DNA from: Maratus speciosus
Lineage: Eukaryota; Arthropoda; Arachnida; Araneae; Salticidae
DNA: 64,000 nucleotides
Direction of reading: 5' to 3'
Assembly: GCA_963932465.1 (NCBI GenBank)
Contig: OZ010792.1
Coordinates: 190,553,556-190,617,555, forward strand
Below the pieces are notes generated by a model. It worked only from the letters and a program-made list of their open reading frames with translations, was not told the DNA's origin and did not search any database. Shown one piece after another: positions 47,690-60,261 of the stretch. Positions within the stretch are counted from its first letter, which is position 1, and every line of letters begins with the position of its first letter. The position numbers and the translations under genes were made by a program.

Positions 47690-47760
47690 AATAAACTTGC
47701 AACGCGGGATCTGGAAGCCTATGCCAATGGTGGGTTATCCCGCGTTGTAGAAAATGTAAA
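47267..47760 (+). mobile_element. LINE 3' UTR, T30 run and terminal stem-loop
   Basis: After the stop come TTATTATTA-rich DNA, a run of 30 T (47659-47688), AATAAA (47690-47695) and a perfect 10-bp stem AACGCGGGAT / ATCCCGCGTT (47701-47710 and 47737-47746) around a 26-nt loop. Whether the stem belongs to the LINE or to its target is unclear; no target duplication was found. Confidence 0.5.
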
Positions 47761-47805
47761 AAATGGTGTGTGTTTTATTTGATACTATGTTATCTGAACG
47801 AAATA

Positions 47806-49336
47806 CACTGCTCAAAACAATTAAAGGATATTTCAAGTTTTATATAAAATAAAGATATAAACGAAATTTTTTTTGCCGAAAATAGAAGAAGAGAATCACA
47901 AATGCAAATTTTTCTGGTTTTCAAACTGTGGAATATGCAAATTTTGAGTTCGACGTCAAAAAAGTCGCTTCAGCGGCAGCGAATGAAATTTGACTTTCAA
48001 CTGGATAAAAGAGAATGAAGACAAGGATGATCGGCATTCAGTGATTGCTTTGTTTCGATGAGTACGATGTCTCAGCGAAGTCATTTGACAGATTCAGAAG
48101 CTTTGAGAATTGTTGGTAGGTTAGAAGGGGGCCAAACTCAAGCCGAAGTACCGCAAGCCATTGGAGTGTCACAAAGTGTCATTTCCAGGATCTGGAACCG
48201 TTTTTGGAGAGTGGATGTGCAGGCCGAAGACCAGGGCAAGGTCGTAGACGAGCAACAACGCCCAATGAAGATCGGTATTTAGCGTTAACAGCTCGGAGAC
48301 ACCGAACCATGAACGCTACTCTTCTCCAACAACACCTTCGCTCGGCTACAGGCTCCACGATTTCAACTCAGACTGTCCGAAACCGGCTCCATGCTGTAGG
48401 TCTGTATGCTCGCCGACCGATGGTATGTGTTAGATTAACATCAAGGCATCGTCGCGACCGCAGGGTGTGGGCAACCGAGCATGTCAACTGGAGGAGAAAT
48501 GAATGGAGCAATATTCTGTTTTCTGGCGAGTCCCGTTTTTCTGTGCATCCGGATAATAGGCGTATTTTCATCTGGAGGGACCGTGGCAGTAGGAATAATC
48601 CTGCGTTCGTGCACGAAAGTGTCAGATTTGGCGGTGGAGGAGTGTTGGTGTATGGTGGCATCTCCATTGACGGGCGCACTGACCTCTACATCATTCGAGA
48701 AGGAGCTCTGACTGGTCGCCGATATAGGGATGAGATCCTAAGACCTATTGTAGTCCCTTACGCTGCAGCAATCGGAGATAACTTCATTTTAATGGACGAT
48801 AACTGCAGGCCACATCGTGCAAACCTGGTGGAGGATTTCCTTTTCGAGGAAGGAATCGTTCGAATGGAATGGCCAGCGTGTTCTCCAGACATGAATCCAA
48901 TCGAGCACGTTTGGGATGCTCTAGGAAGACGAGTTTCTGGCCGCCAACAACCCCCACAAACTCTCCAAGAACTGGAAAGAGCTCTTCTGCACGAGTGGGG
49001 CAGAATACCCCAACTCGTCATTAATAGCCTCATTGAGTCCATGCCTCAAAGGTGTTCAACGTTGCTGGCCGCCCGTGTAAACCATACCCCCTACTGAAAA
49101 TGATTTTCTTTGAAGAAAACACCTTTTCTTATTCTTTTTTTCTCATATGCACAAATTGTGTTTTTTTCCTTTAGTACACAAATGCGCAATAAAATGCATT
49201 TTTTTTCTGCCAAACATGTGTAATTTATTCTCATATAACCTACTATGTCTGTCGACCATGTATCAATCAGCTAAACAGTTTACCAGATACAAAATCCACC
49301 TAAAACTGCAATATCCTTTAATTGTTTTGAGCAGTG
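47806..49336 (+). mobile_element. Tc1-family DNA transposon (DD34E), inactive
   Basis: Perfect 27-bp terminal inverted repeats begin CACTGCTCAAAACAATTAAA and are flanked by TA (47804-47805 and 49337-49338). The 1,531-bp element contains one transposase gene. Well-preserved ends together with a disabled gene indicate a fairly recent copy mobilised in trans or disabled after insertion. Confidence 0.95.
48058..49097 (+). pseudogene. Tc1 transposase, frameshifted and catalytically mutated
   Basis: The ATG at 48058 opens a helix-turn-helix (LEGGQTQAEVPQAIGVSQSV) followed in the other frame by GRRPGQGRRRATT, the GRPR-type hook, and a second helix-turn-helix. A one-base loss in the T run at 48201-48205 breaks the frame. 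The catalytic domain has the second Asp (LMDDNCRPHR) and the Glu (SPDMNPIEH) 34 residues apart, the Tc1 DD34E spacing. The first Asp is lost: FSGES stands where the family has an Asp, a single-base change. The product would be cut off after about 75 residues. Confidence 0.93.
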
Positions 49337-49339
49337 TAT

Positions 49340-50234
49340 TTTGTAAATTACAAAGTTCATAAATATACTTTATATATATTGTATTAAAAAAAAGTTAAAA
49401 TATACAATGTATTTTTATATTTTATACAAAATAATATTTTGTATAAAAAAGGAACAAAACACTTTATATTAAAATTGAGTTTAATTCTACTTGTAAAATA
49501 TATTTAGAAAATTTCAACTAAAAGACAATATAACTCACATAACTAAATGCACCTAAAATTAAAAAAAATTAAAGCTAATGATTACAGCACATGATTGAGC
49601 ACAAATTAAAATCATGTGACATGTAACAAAATTGCCTTCAGTTCATATTCAAATTAAATTTTGGTTTGTTCATTCGAAAATAAAAATTTAATTTTAAAGG
49701 TAAACCATGTTTCTGAAGTTGATTCTAATTAATTTTTCAGTTTCCCATCCTATTTAAAGTGTCCATTCAAAAACATTGTTTTGAAAGTTAGAAAATTGGA
49801 AACAATCGTTGATTAAAACAAATAAAATGTTATTATCTTACGGTTGCCTTCATTATTACAATATTTTGAATATAAATAAATTTTTCCCAATCTTTAATCT
49901 TAATCATTATTAGCAGAAATTTTGTATTTCATTTCCTGGCTATTATTTTTAAAATAAATGTTTCGATATTCGAAAATTATTTTATCTAAACTAATTCTAG
50001 AAGAAAATAACATTATTAAATGAATTAGAATTTCAAGAAGAAAACATTTAGGACTCGAAAAAAGATTTTTAGTTCATTTATATTCAATTACATTTAAACT
50101 TAAAGAATATACATATCTTTGAAGCCTGGTTACAATTATTTTCTAAAAATCGAAAGATATTTATATATTTTATTGTCAACGATTTCATCTCGCTTATTGA
50201 TTTATTAAAATGGTCCACTTAAAATAATTTATTT
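49340..50234. other. Intergenic AT-rich region
   Basis: Nothing recognisable. Confidence 0.45.
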
Positions 50235-50985
50235 AAGAGGTCTCAGGACTCTTAAAATTGGAAAAAATGAAAAAAAAGGCCATTTTCAACATTTAATATC
50301 TTAAAATGTATTTGATTTTAAGACACAATTTTAATTGGAATAAAATATATAAGTATGTTCTTTCATTTCATGTATTTAAAAAAATTATAAGATGCAGAAT
50401 TAGCATTTAATGGGGGGCTCCAAACTGTTAGACATTTGACGAGCAAAAAATCGGCATAACAGCTTACGCGCACGATTACAAAATAAGTATTGCAACTAGA
50501 ATGAAAATTATGGTGGCTAGTTACACTTCAGATTATAATAATTACCCTGAACCTAAATAAATTTGTATTTAAAGCTGTTTTATATTTTTAATACAAAGTT
50601 GTATTTAGCTAATGCAAAATTAAGAAAATTTCAACAGTATACTCATCTAAAAAAGTATTGTTTTGAACAATAAAAAGGAAATTTTAGGTTCAGTTTATAC
50701 AGACTAACATGAAACATATGTTTTGAAAATTTCAAGAAAAAATATTCATAAGTTTTTGAGATATCGTGCGCGTTATGCCCAAAAACGTCATTTGGAGAAA
50801 AATGGCTTCAAAGTTTCCGAAACGACGATTCAACTATTGAACGTGTATAAATGGAAAAGCCATAACTTCAGTTCTAATAGGAATTTCAAGGAAAAAATTA
50901 TATCAAAATGTTTAGAAAAAATAGGAGTTTAACATCTAAAAAAATTAAAATTTTGAAAATTTTGAAGCTTTAAGAGTCCAGGCGA
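50235..50985 (+). repeat. Dispersed repeat, copy 1 (about 740 bp)
   Basis: It is co-linear with 59255-59965: both start GGTCTC(A/G)GG, then AATTGGAAAAAATGAAAAAAA, and share the GCTTACGCGCA and TATCGTGCGCGTTATGCCCA segments. In this copy the ends GGACTCTTAAA and TTTAAGAGTCC form an 11-bp inverted repeat. It has no protein-coding capacity I recognise; the family is unknown. Confidence 0.75.
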
Positions 50986-53576
50986 TAATGATGGCGACAA
51001 TGATGCAGGATGTTCTATCTGCTAGAAGCGTTTTCCTGATGAAAAACATGAAACATAATGGGTTCCGTGCTTTCAATGCTGCACTTGGTCACAGGAAACA
51101 TACTCATGAGCCAAAAATAATACAACATTTATATGTTCCTCATGTTTGCAGGCTAATGTTTCGGTATGATACCCTTCCACTGATTAATAGTACATTTCTT
51201 TGTGTCTTATTTTAAGGTAAATTAAGTTACTTATTCATTTTGAAATAAATTTTGATTTAGTTATAAGTTAAGCGTCGGCTTTTGGGATTTTTTGAGGGGG
51301 ACGAAATGGGAATGATTTTTTTTTTTTTTGCTATACATAGATACTTTTGAAAAACAATTTTTCGCATTTTTAACATTTATTTGTACGAGATTTGCCTATG
51401 TTTCTATATGCGTGGTAGTTAGTCAATGTAAAATCGAAATTTGGTAGGTTTTCACTGACAAGCAACTTCCAAAGCCTAAAAGTGACTGGTGGGGACGGGA
51501 CGAAAATAGGGCACCTTACCTAATAACGTATGTTTATACAAGTAATATATTTAATTGACCGGTGGTTTCTTAGTTGAAATTTTGATATTTCCTGAGCTTC
51601 TAAATTTTCTTATCTTTCTTCTCACAACACGAAAATAAAAGAAAAAAAATGGTAGTCAAAACTTTCGTATTTTTCTTTTCAATAAACTTTGAAAATTGTA
51701 TGATTAGCACTATTATCATACTCGGTACTTCTGGAAAGTTATATGTTTCAGTAGAAAGACACGCTATCAGTTTTGCAAAAATACAAATGAATTAATTTTT
51801 CTAATAAAGATAACGATTCCTTCCTGTATGTAAGTTTATAAGTTAATAAACTGAAAGATGCTATGCAGGAATATATTTAGAATTCTTGAACTGTAACTGC
51901 ATTGTATCTCATTCCGCCAATACCGTATTATTGATCTTCTACGATAACTTAGGCATTGGCTTTTAAAGTATTCAAGAAGCTCTGAAGCAAAAATTAGCAA
52001 AGATACATAAATAGTAGTGGAAATGCATTATTTAACTACAAACTAGATTGTGCTTATTGTTAGTAGATTGTCCCTTTACTTTAAGAATAAATTTATTTAA
52101 ATGTATGTCACTCATCGGTCAAGTTATCGTAAGAATACTATATATATGTTATATTATTAACTCTTCCTTCACGATCTTTTTTTTATGATGCTAAATTTTT
52201 ACTTATTTCATTTCGAGAATCTCTCGCGCGCTGGGGTATTTTTTATTTCAAATTTCAGCAACTTCCAAATTGAAAGGACTCTTGACAAAATCACTCCCAT
52301 TAGATGTGACGTAAGCTTCACGCGTACGTTTAATTCACTCATTGGTCAGAGCACGCGCGAGGTCATAATTTTGCGTTTATGCGAGCTATAACAAAAAGCG
52401 GACGCATGGAGCTTTTCCTCAGAATTTGTTCGATTTTGCATCTGCCAACATTCTATTGATTGTTACTTCTTCGACAGTAGTTTTCTATTCTAATTTACCT
52501 CACGATCATAAAGATGATTATATTTATATCTTAATTCCTAAACGTATCTATGTAAATATGGGAAGGGTTTTTGATGATGTACTATTAATAAAGATATGAA
52601 GGCATAAGCTGACTCATTTTTTCGTAATGGTGAAACTCATAATTTTTCACCCCAATGCCAGTGTAATTTCAACCCAAGACCTGCACCAGCGTCAGCATGG
52701 GCTATTTATCGAGTCATAACGATTCGATTCACGACTGCTATGCTGCACTAAATCTGTAGAAGTTTACCTAACTTCTAGTAATGCATTATTCTTCGATTTA
52801 ATACTTCACAGTAAGCGAACCAGAATGTCACCAATTTTACATATATAAATCAATAATCAGCAGATTACTCATTATTTTGCAAGAGAAAACAATACTGATT
52901 ATTTTTTCCAACGAAATGGATTTACTGTAAAAAGAGAAAATTCGTTTCCACACAAATACAAGAAGGCATAAGGAAAAAAAGAAAATACGATAAATAATAA
53001 AAAAAGTCTTTACTCACAGTATTTTAAAAGAAATAACGTATGAATACAGCATTTATATTACTGTTAAAGATACGACTCATAACCAACAGTCAAGATGTTT
53101 AATTACTGCGATCAGAGTTACGATATAATGTAAACTGTCAAGTTATTTAAGAATTTAAATTTAATTATCAAAATTTTTTGTCTAATTACAAAAATAAGTA
53201 AATAAATAAATACAAACGGGAAAAACTAAATAAAATTATAATATTATATATTTAACTAAAATAAACGCATATATTTAAATAAAATATACATAATTAGTAG
53301 AATAATTTAATAAAATATATATTTTATTAAATTATTAGCCAATTGGAAAAGTGTAAAATTTTAAAGTATAAGGACTGAAGAACAGTGGTAGAAATACAGA
53401 TTGTAAAAAATAAATAAATAAATAAATAAACAATTAAGTGCTGCCATCTATTAACGAAATCATATTTTTTTATTTAACATTTAAAAGTTACTTAATAATA
53501 ATGTTCAAGCATAAAAAATATATATGTATGTACAATATTAATCAACCAATTTATTTTAAATTATTAATAATAGCAG
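50986..53576. other. Intergenic AT-rich region
   Basis: No gene is supported. A CpG-richer patch at about 52225-52410 contains TCTCGCGCGCT and AGCACGCGCGAG in roughly inverted orientation. An (AAAT)n tract lies at about 53405-53431. Confidence 0.4.
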
Positions 53577-54181
53577 ATGAAATATATATTACCGCTTACA
53601 AAGATGTTCCAGGAGGGCAGAGAGGACGCCGAGGACGAAGACAGCTCTGGACGAATGTCAACTTCACATTCCGACCAAAATGTGAAGAAATTGATGGGCA
53701 TATTGAACTCTGGTCGATGCATGAGTGTTAGAATTCTGGCCGATGAGTGTAATATCCCTAAAAGTACTGTGCATCAGATTGTTGACGAAGATTTGGGCAT
53801 GTGGAAGACCTGCACGAAGTTGATCCCCAAGGTCTTTCTGATGAACTGAAGGATGGCTGTGGGAACGCGGTGTGGCAACACTGCCCTAGCCGCCGTACAG
53901 TCCCGACTTGACACTACAGGGTTTCTTCTTGTACCCGAGGATGAAGACGGAACTCAAGGGACACCATTTCAGGACTTTGGAAGCCATCAAAGAAGCAACG
54001 ACGAGGTGCTTGAATAAGGTCCCCGTCGATGCCAGGGTGCGTTCAGCATTTGGGTTAAACATTAGCGCCGTTTTTGCTACGCAAAAGGAAGCTACTTTGA
54101 AGAATTTTAGTTGCTTGTACCTTTATCTGCGATAAATCTATTTTCCTTGAGTTATTGAACTTACTTTTGGGACACACCCTG
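53577..54181 (+). pseudogene. mariner-family transposase fossil
   Basis: The N-terminal part (DEDSSGRMSTSHSDQNVKKL... then LADECNIPKSTVHQIVDEDL) is the mariner helix-turn-helix region. After a large deletion and frameshifts, the catalytic C-terminus continues as PYSPDLTLQGFFLYPRMK and HHFRTLEAIKEATTRCLNKV (53890-54010). The 3' terminal repeat survives as TTTTGGGACACACCCTG followed by TA (54182-54183). The left terminal repeat was not found. Confidence 0.82.
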
Positions 54182-54184
54182 TAT

Positions 54185-54258
54185 ATTACAAATACACACA
54201 CACACACACACTTATATATATTATAAATATATATATGTGTGTGTGTGGGTGGGTGGGT
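54185..54258. repeat. Compound (AC)n-(TA)n-(TG)n microsatellite
   Basis: An ACACAC run, a TATATATTATAAATATATATA run and a TGTGTG run follow each other, so the whole tract is an imperfect palindrome. It directly follows the mariner end. Confidence 0.9.
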
Positions 54259-57200
54259 TTGTTTACCAATTTTTTTTTGTTTGCTTGATTTTGTAAATAT
54301 AAAGTTTATACCCTAAATATATAAAATAGGGCATATGTTATTATTTGCTTGATTTTTTACACTTTTAAAAATCGATTTGCTTGTATGTACATAGTTCTCT
54401 TTCTAAATTAATATTAAGATTTAATCCTAATTTTGAAAATACATTTATCGTTCAGTGTAAATTAATTTAAGTGCTTAATTACCATTTAACCTCCAGTTTC
54501 AGAGATTAGTCAAAGTAATAGTTTACTTCTTTTTAATTCCTGCTTTGATCTAATGTACTGAATCAAATATGTTCTTTTTATCACGTTACATTACAAAATC
54601 TATACTATGTTACACTATTACATTACAATCATCAAAAGAATTTCTCAAAGCTGGTATTGCGATAAAAGTTTAGAAATTTTAATTGGTTACAATTGCAGCA
54701 TGCTTCTTAAGGAAATTCTTATTTATCGCACATTTACAGATTTAACGACAAACGACTTCTATATCCATGAAATCCCGACTGTATAAATCTGCTTCTAACC
54801 ACATGCTGCGGAATGAAGTACTACGGACATCAAGTTCATTTCATAAATTAGTTTTGTAAATTATTTAAAATAGGATTGCCGTGGCTACTAAGTTTCGTAG
54901 CAGTATTTCTAATAGTAATATTCGTATTATTTAGTCTCAGAATTTTGACATCGTAGGAGACTTAGATTACTATTTAAATTAATGTTACGAAACTTAAAAG
55001 ATATGTAAGTAGTTTATATAACGAATATGAGCGAAGTTTTTCCAGTACAACTGGATAAGTAAATTTCTGTGCAGGTAAAGGTTATTTTTTTTTTGCAAAA
55101 TTAAAAGGTCCAGTCTATAGGAAATTCTCTCCGATGGATTTAATTAGAGATATATAAAAGAAAATGTATGAATACGAAATTTTTCTGAGGCCGTCAATAT
55201 TTACAAAAGTAATTGTGATTTTGTATTTGGAGAATTAAAAAAAGCTATAAACTCGAATATGGCATTTTTGAGTAAGTGAATTATTATCTCATATTGTACG
55301 GCCCAAAGGGAATTTTTAAAGTGAATTAGGCAGTTAAAAAATATATTATTGTCTTGTCTGCTTCTCGGTAGATTGTGTCATAAATTCGATTCCAATATTT
55401 GATGCCTGAAAATTCCCAATGCTGAAACTATTTAGTATGAAAAGATTGACTGAGTTCAATTATCTTAATTACTAATTAAATATTAACATTATATTTCTCC
55501 AATAATGTAAAAAATGCAGGAAAAATTCAGATGAAATTGTTTAAATACCATTTTAACAAAATAGATGCTTCGGTCTACATTAGTTTTGAGCATGTCAATT
55601 CGATAACACAAAAAATTCCCGAACATAATTTATTTTAAAATGCATCGAAATTTATGACTCCAGTCAGTTGGTATTAGCTCGGAAGCAAATCGTGAATTAA
55701 ATTCAAAACTCATAGTGACATAAAAAAGTCCACGATGTATCCAGCATTCATTGGTGGAACAAAATTATAATTTTGAAGTTTCTCTTATCCTGAGCTTTCA
55801 TTGAGCTTGATGAACATGCGATTGATTTTATACACCCTTAACCTATAGAGGGAAAACTAAGCAACAAATAGTAATCATTTATATTTTTTAACTGTTTGAA
55901 GAGAGTGATAAGAATTTTGCGCTTCTTAAAAATATTTTTAATAAAGACAAGGGTTCGATATGTATTGGATAGTTAAAATATTCTGCATCATTTTACTCTT
56001 TTTGTGCAATAAGTATTTTTTGATGAAGACTTCATATGGCAAGCAAAAAATTTATAACACATTTAATGATCGCAAAATTTTCTTTTCTTCAATAAGTTTG
56101 TTAGGTTTAGTTACATTAACCAGTTGGTTTATAACATGAAAGTATCAAACCTATAATGAAATGTGGCATATTCCTAAAGTGTTTAATGTTAGAGGAATAG
56201 TGCACCACAATTTCAGGGAGAAAAATATATAAAAAGATAATTATTACTCTTTTGCAGCTTTACCATTATAAAGGAACATAACAGAGGATTTATTGTAATC
56301 GAAGACGGTAAAGTCCCGTGGTAAATGAAGAGAACTGTTCAATACAGAAGGATGCTGATTTTCTACATTTTTACAGAATAATAAAACTATTAGACAAGTT
56401 CTTTTTGTTGTAACACTTTGTCGTTAGTCTTTCCATTTATATATATTCTTTTTTTTTTTTTGGGGGGGGGGGGGGGGAGGGTCATGTAATTCTTAATGAT
56501 TACTGCGAATAATCGTATTTAATGCATAGTGATTTTCTGTTATTTTTAGATTATCGATTAAAAAGTGTTAATTTCGATTTTTAGTAAAACACAGGATATT
56601 ACGAAATAAAAATAAATGAAAAACGCTGAAGGCACTCTTATCTTTACTCTGATATTTTTCCACTTTGCTCCTTGTTGGAATTGCGTTATTAAAGGTTCAA
56701 TGTAAAAAAAAAAAATACAAAATGTGTTAGGGCTCTTTTATTAATTGACATAAACAGTACTGTAACGTTATGAAAATACATTGTTTATTTTTTTCAATTA
56801 AAAAGTATCAGCATAATAACTATTGATGCAATAATTACGTTTTATGATGTAATTATTCCATTTTAATTAAATTTTATTACCCTATTTCCAGCCAAAAAGC
56901 TCTATAATTGTAAAAGAAAATATTGTTGAATTTGTGTTCCTTTATTTTAACTTGAATTATGGTTATAATATGAGAAAAAATAAAAAAAATCTCCGTTTAA
57001 GTTTTAGATATGAGATTTCCAGCCAGGTGTTACCCATGTAAAAATTCATTATGATATAAACATTTTATCAAAACATTTTTTTTCGTTGCAGTAATGTATT
57101 CTGAAGGATAAAAATAAACATAAAAAATCAATTTTATCTAAATTTCGTTACTTTATTATCTCCCATGTGGTTAAAGGAAAATTGTGTTTAAATTACACCT

Positions 57201-57850
57201 ATTTTTGTCTTGAGTACACCGTCAAACAGTGAAACAAACAAAAATATACTCATTTAAATTTCGTTAATATATTTCTTGCTAGAGGGGTTTTCAGCGTAAA
57301 ACAATGTTGAGTGTTAAATATCATATCCAATTTTAACTTGGAGTATGGTTGCTATATGAATATACGTAGAATAAAAACTTTTTTAAAATTTTAGTTGCGC
57401 AATTTCCCCCCATGGCCGCTACCAACGAGAAAAAAATGAGAAAAATTATTTTGTTTGAAGTCAGTGAAATGTATGTTCGGAAAGTTTGTTGAAAACACAA
57501 TATACGTTTGAAAAAGTTAAATAAAGCTATGGAGAGATAAACCAAATGTATAGTAACAACCGGAAAAATCACTGGTGGAAGTAAAATAATATTTTATAAA
57601 ATCAGAATAATAAATATAATCTGTTACAGAAAAATATCATTGTAACTGAAAAGGCACAGCAGAAATTTCTCCATTTCTCCATTTCTTTCTTGTTCTTATC
57701 CATTCCCCCCCCCCCCCCCACTTTAATGTTGAAACATTTGTTCTCCTGCGTGAAAATCCTAGGAAAGTCCGCAAACGCAATCGACGGAAAACGGAAGTTC
57801 GCCTATTTCCGGTGTCTATTGGGGTTTTTAATTATTATTTAGGCTTATTA
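54259..57850. other. Intergenic AT-rich region
   Basis: No gene or repeat family recognised. It contains a T run followed by about 17 G near 56449-56477 and a run of about 14 C near 57705-57719. Confidence 0.45.
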
Positions 57851-59212
57851 TCTCTCTATTCTAAAAAAAAGTAACTACCGCTGTCACCGCCGCCGCCGCC
57901 GCCGCCGCCGGTTTTGAATTTTTTGTGACCGGAGGTCTATCTTCTTTAATATTAAGAAAAATAATGCATACAAAAATATGAAAATCGGTGGTTTTATACA
58001 GAAATGTTTGATAAACACGCTGATGCAGACAGTTTTCAAATCGAAGAATTATTTTAAGAGATATTTAATGCTAAAGTTGGACAAAATCGTTCCACTAAAA
58101 AAGTTTTATAGCAGCAAAAACTATGCATGGCAGTGTAATCATTTTTAGATCATTTTATGCGTTAGAATTTGCCGGAGTGCAGATTGCATTAATTTTTTTA
58201 TTTTGACTCATTTTTTGAGGTTTTATTTCTATTTTAAATTCAAATTTTCAGCATTTCTAGAGATATTTTTTACATTATTTTAGAAAATTGTATTAATTTA
58301 AACTGCTGCCAACTGTATAAACAGCGATACAATAATGTTTGCTTCAAATTAAAAATTTATTTTACACGTGACTATTATAAACAGAAAATATAAAAAGCAG
58401 GAACTCATTGAAAATTACGTATTACACGTGAATTTTAAAAGAGAAGGAATATTGTAAAATAATAAATTCATTAACATGCGTTACAAGTCTTAAATAGGAG
58501 AATTTACGTCACATTTACTTCACATTATACTTATTACGTAAAATGAACAAAAAATAATATTGCAAAACAGTTTAAATTTAAAAATTGCGCGAGACATTAA
58601 TTTAATATTTTAAGATGATCATAATATTTCATTTCTAGCTAAAGTATTTTTACGTGAATATTAAAAAGAGAAATTAAAGTTTGGTGAATATTACGTCAGA
58701 TTAAAAACGATTAATTTAAAATGTCTCATTTAAAAGAATTTTCTTTTCGCTTTGTTAAAAAATACCAGGAGACAAAGACTGTTTACTTAATTCCTTTTAT
58801 ATTAGCTTATTTTGAAATGTTGTTACACGTGTCTACGTCATCAAGTTATTTTTATTTCGACGTGTTATTTGTATTTTTATTAATGTTGTACTAATTTATT
58901 TGTTCTTTCGTTATTTAAAATAAAACTTATGTCAATTTGTATAATTTGGCGAGTGGTTTGGCGATTCATATAATTTGGCGAAATTGGTCGACGGGATAAT
59001 CAAGTAGTACCGCAGCTGATTTGGCGTTAAAATTCCCCAATCAAGAGAGAAATGAATAGAAATTCGTTTATAGGGAGATCGCCACTGTTTTTTAAATTAT
59101 AATTCAATCTTTCGAAATCTTTTTAAAGCCGATCAAATTAGCGTGCATTTAGAGTCTGCGGTATCTGGACGGGGGTTGGCGAGCGTAGCTCGTAGGGGGC
59201 CGAGCCCCCTAG
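57851..59212 (+). mobile_element. Non-autonomous Helitron, complete ends
   Basis: It starts TCTCTCTATTCTA after host A and ends in the hairpin GGGGGCCGAGCCCCCTAG before T. It matches the split Helitron at 23756-27248 over its first 130 bp and over most of its interior, including the GGGGGTTGGCGAG(C/T)GTAGCTC subterminal phrase. It carries a (CCG)n run at about 57889-57911 and the right part of a 303-bp MITE at 58822-59011. No Rep/helicase frame. Confidence 0.87.
58822..59011 (+). mobile_element. Right fragment of the GGTACTACTTG MITE inside a Helitron
   Basis: This 190-bp segment matches the right two-thirds of the MITE at 61467-61769 and ends in AAGTAGTACC. The left terminal repeat is missing. 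Confidence 0.75.
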
Positions 59213-59254
59213 TAAAAAAAAAAAAAAGAAAAGTCTGAGCATTAAAGGTCTCGG

Positions 59255-59965
59255 GAATTGGAAAAAATGAAAAAAAAAAAGACCATAATTAACGTTTAAT
59301 ATCTTAAAATGTGTATGATTTTAAAACAAAATTTTTTGGGGGATGGAAGATGTTCTTTAATTTCATGTATTTAAAAAATTGCAACGTGCAGAATTAACTT
59401 TTACAGGGGGCCGCAAACTGACAGACATTTGACGAACAGAAAATTCGTACAACAGCTTACGCGCAGGATTACAAAATAAATTTTCAAAATAAAATGACAT
59501 TTTTGGTGCCTACTTATATTTCAGATAGAAATAATGACCTGAACGTAAAAAATTAGTATTTAAATCATTTTTATATTTTTAATACAAAGTTGTATTCAGC
59601 TAATGCAAAATGTTGAGAATTTCAACAGTATAATCGCCTAAAAAATATATTTGTTTGAGCAATAAAAATGAAATTTTAAGTTCAGTTTATAAAGACTAAC
59701 ATGAAAGATATGTGTTGAAAATTTCATGAAAAAATATTCAGAAGGTTTTGAGATATCGTGCGCGTTATGCCCAAAAACGTCATTTAGAGAAAAATGACTT
59801 CAAAGTTTCGAAAACGCCTCTTCAGCTATTAAGCGAATATAATCCTAAAAGCCATAACTTCTGTTTTAATAGGTATTTCAAGGAAATACTTATATCAAAA
59901 TGTTCAGAATAGATAGCAGTTTAATATCTAAAAAAATAAAATTTAGAAAATTATAATCATTCCTG
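59255..59965 (+). repeat. Dispersed repeat, copy 2
   Basis: Co-linear with 50235-50985 and diverged from it by many small changes. It lies directly downstream of the Helitron end at 59212. Confidence 0.75.
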
Positions 59966-60261
59966 AAGGACACGATTTGTGTTACTATTTTTTATTATTA
60001 TTATGAGGGCCTTGTCAGCTATAGTAGCTATCAATTTGCTGAGTTATCTATTTTACACCTTTGATATTCATGTATCAGCAACTGTTGGAGTTTCATCAGT
60101 AACTGAGCGGTATATGAAAAAAGCCATCAGATAAAAATGACAAATAATACAAAAAAAAAATAATAATACTGTTTACATTTACTCGTTAGTCTTTGGAATA
60201 ATGTGGGCAATTAAGCAATCTGCCACTTGAGTTTAAATCTTTTTTTTTTTTTTTTTTACAA

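Noticed and set aside
48368..48679. Antisense open frames across the Tc1 transposase, and similar ones across the LINE and BEL pol
   Set aside because: They are shadows of the recognised sense proteins and have no homology of their own.
52185..52391. 68-codon open frame in a CpG-richer patch
   Set aside because: Short, no recognisable domain; the CpG-rich words are roughly inverted and may be repeat remnants.
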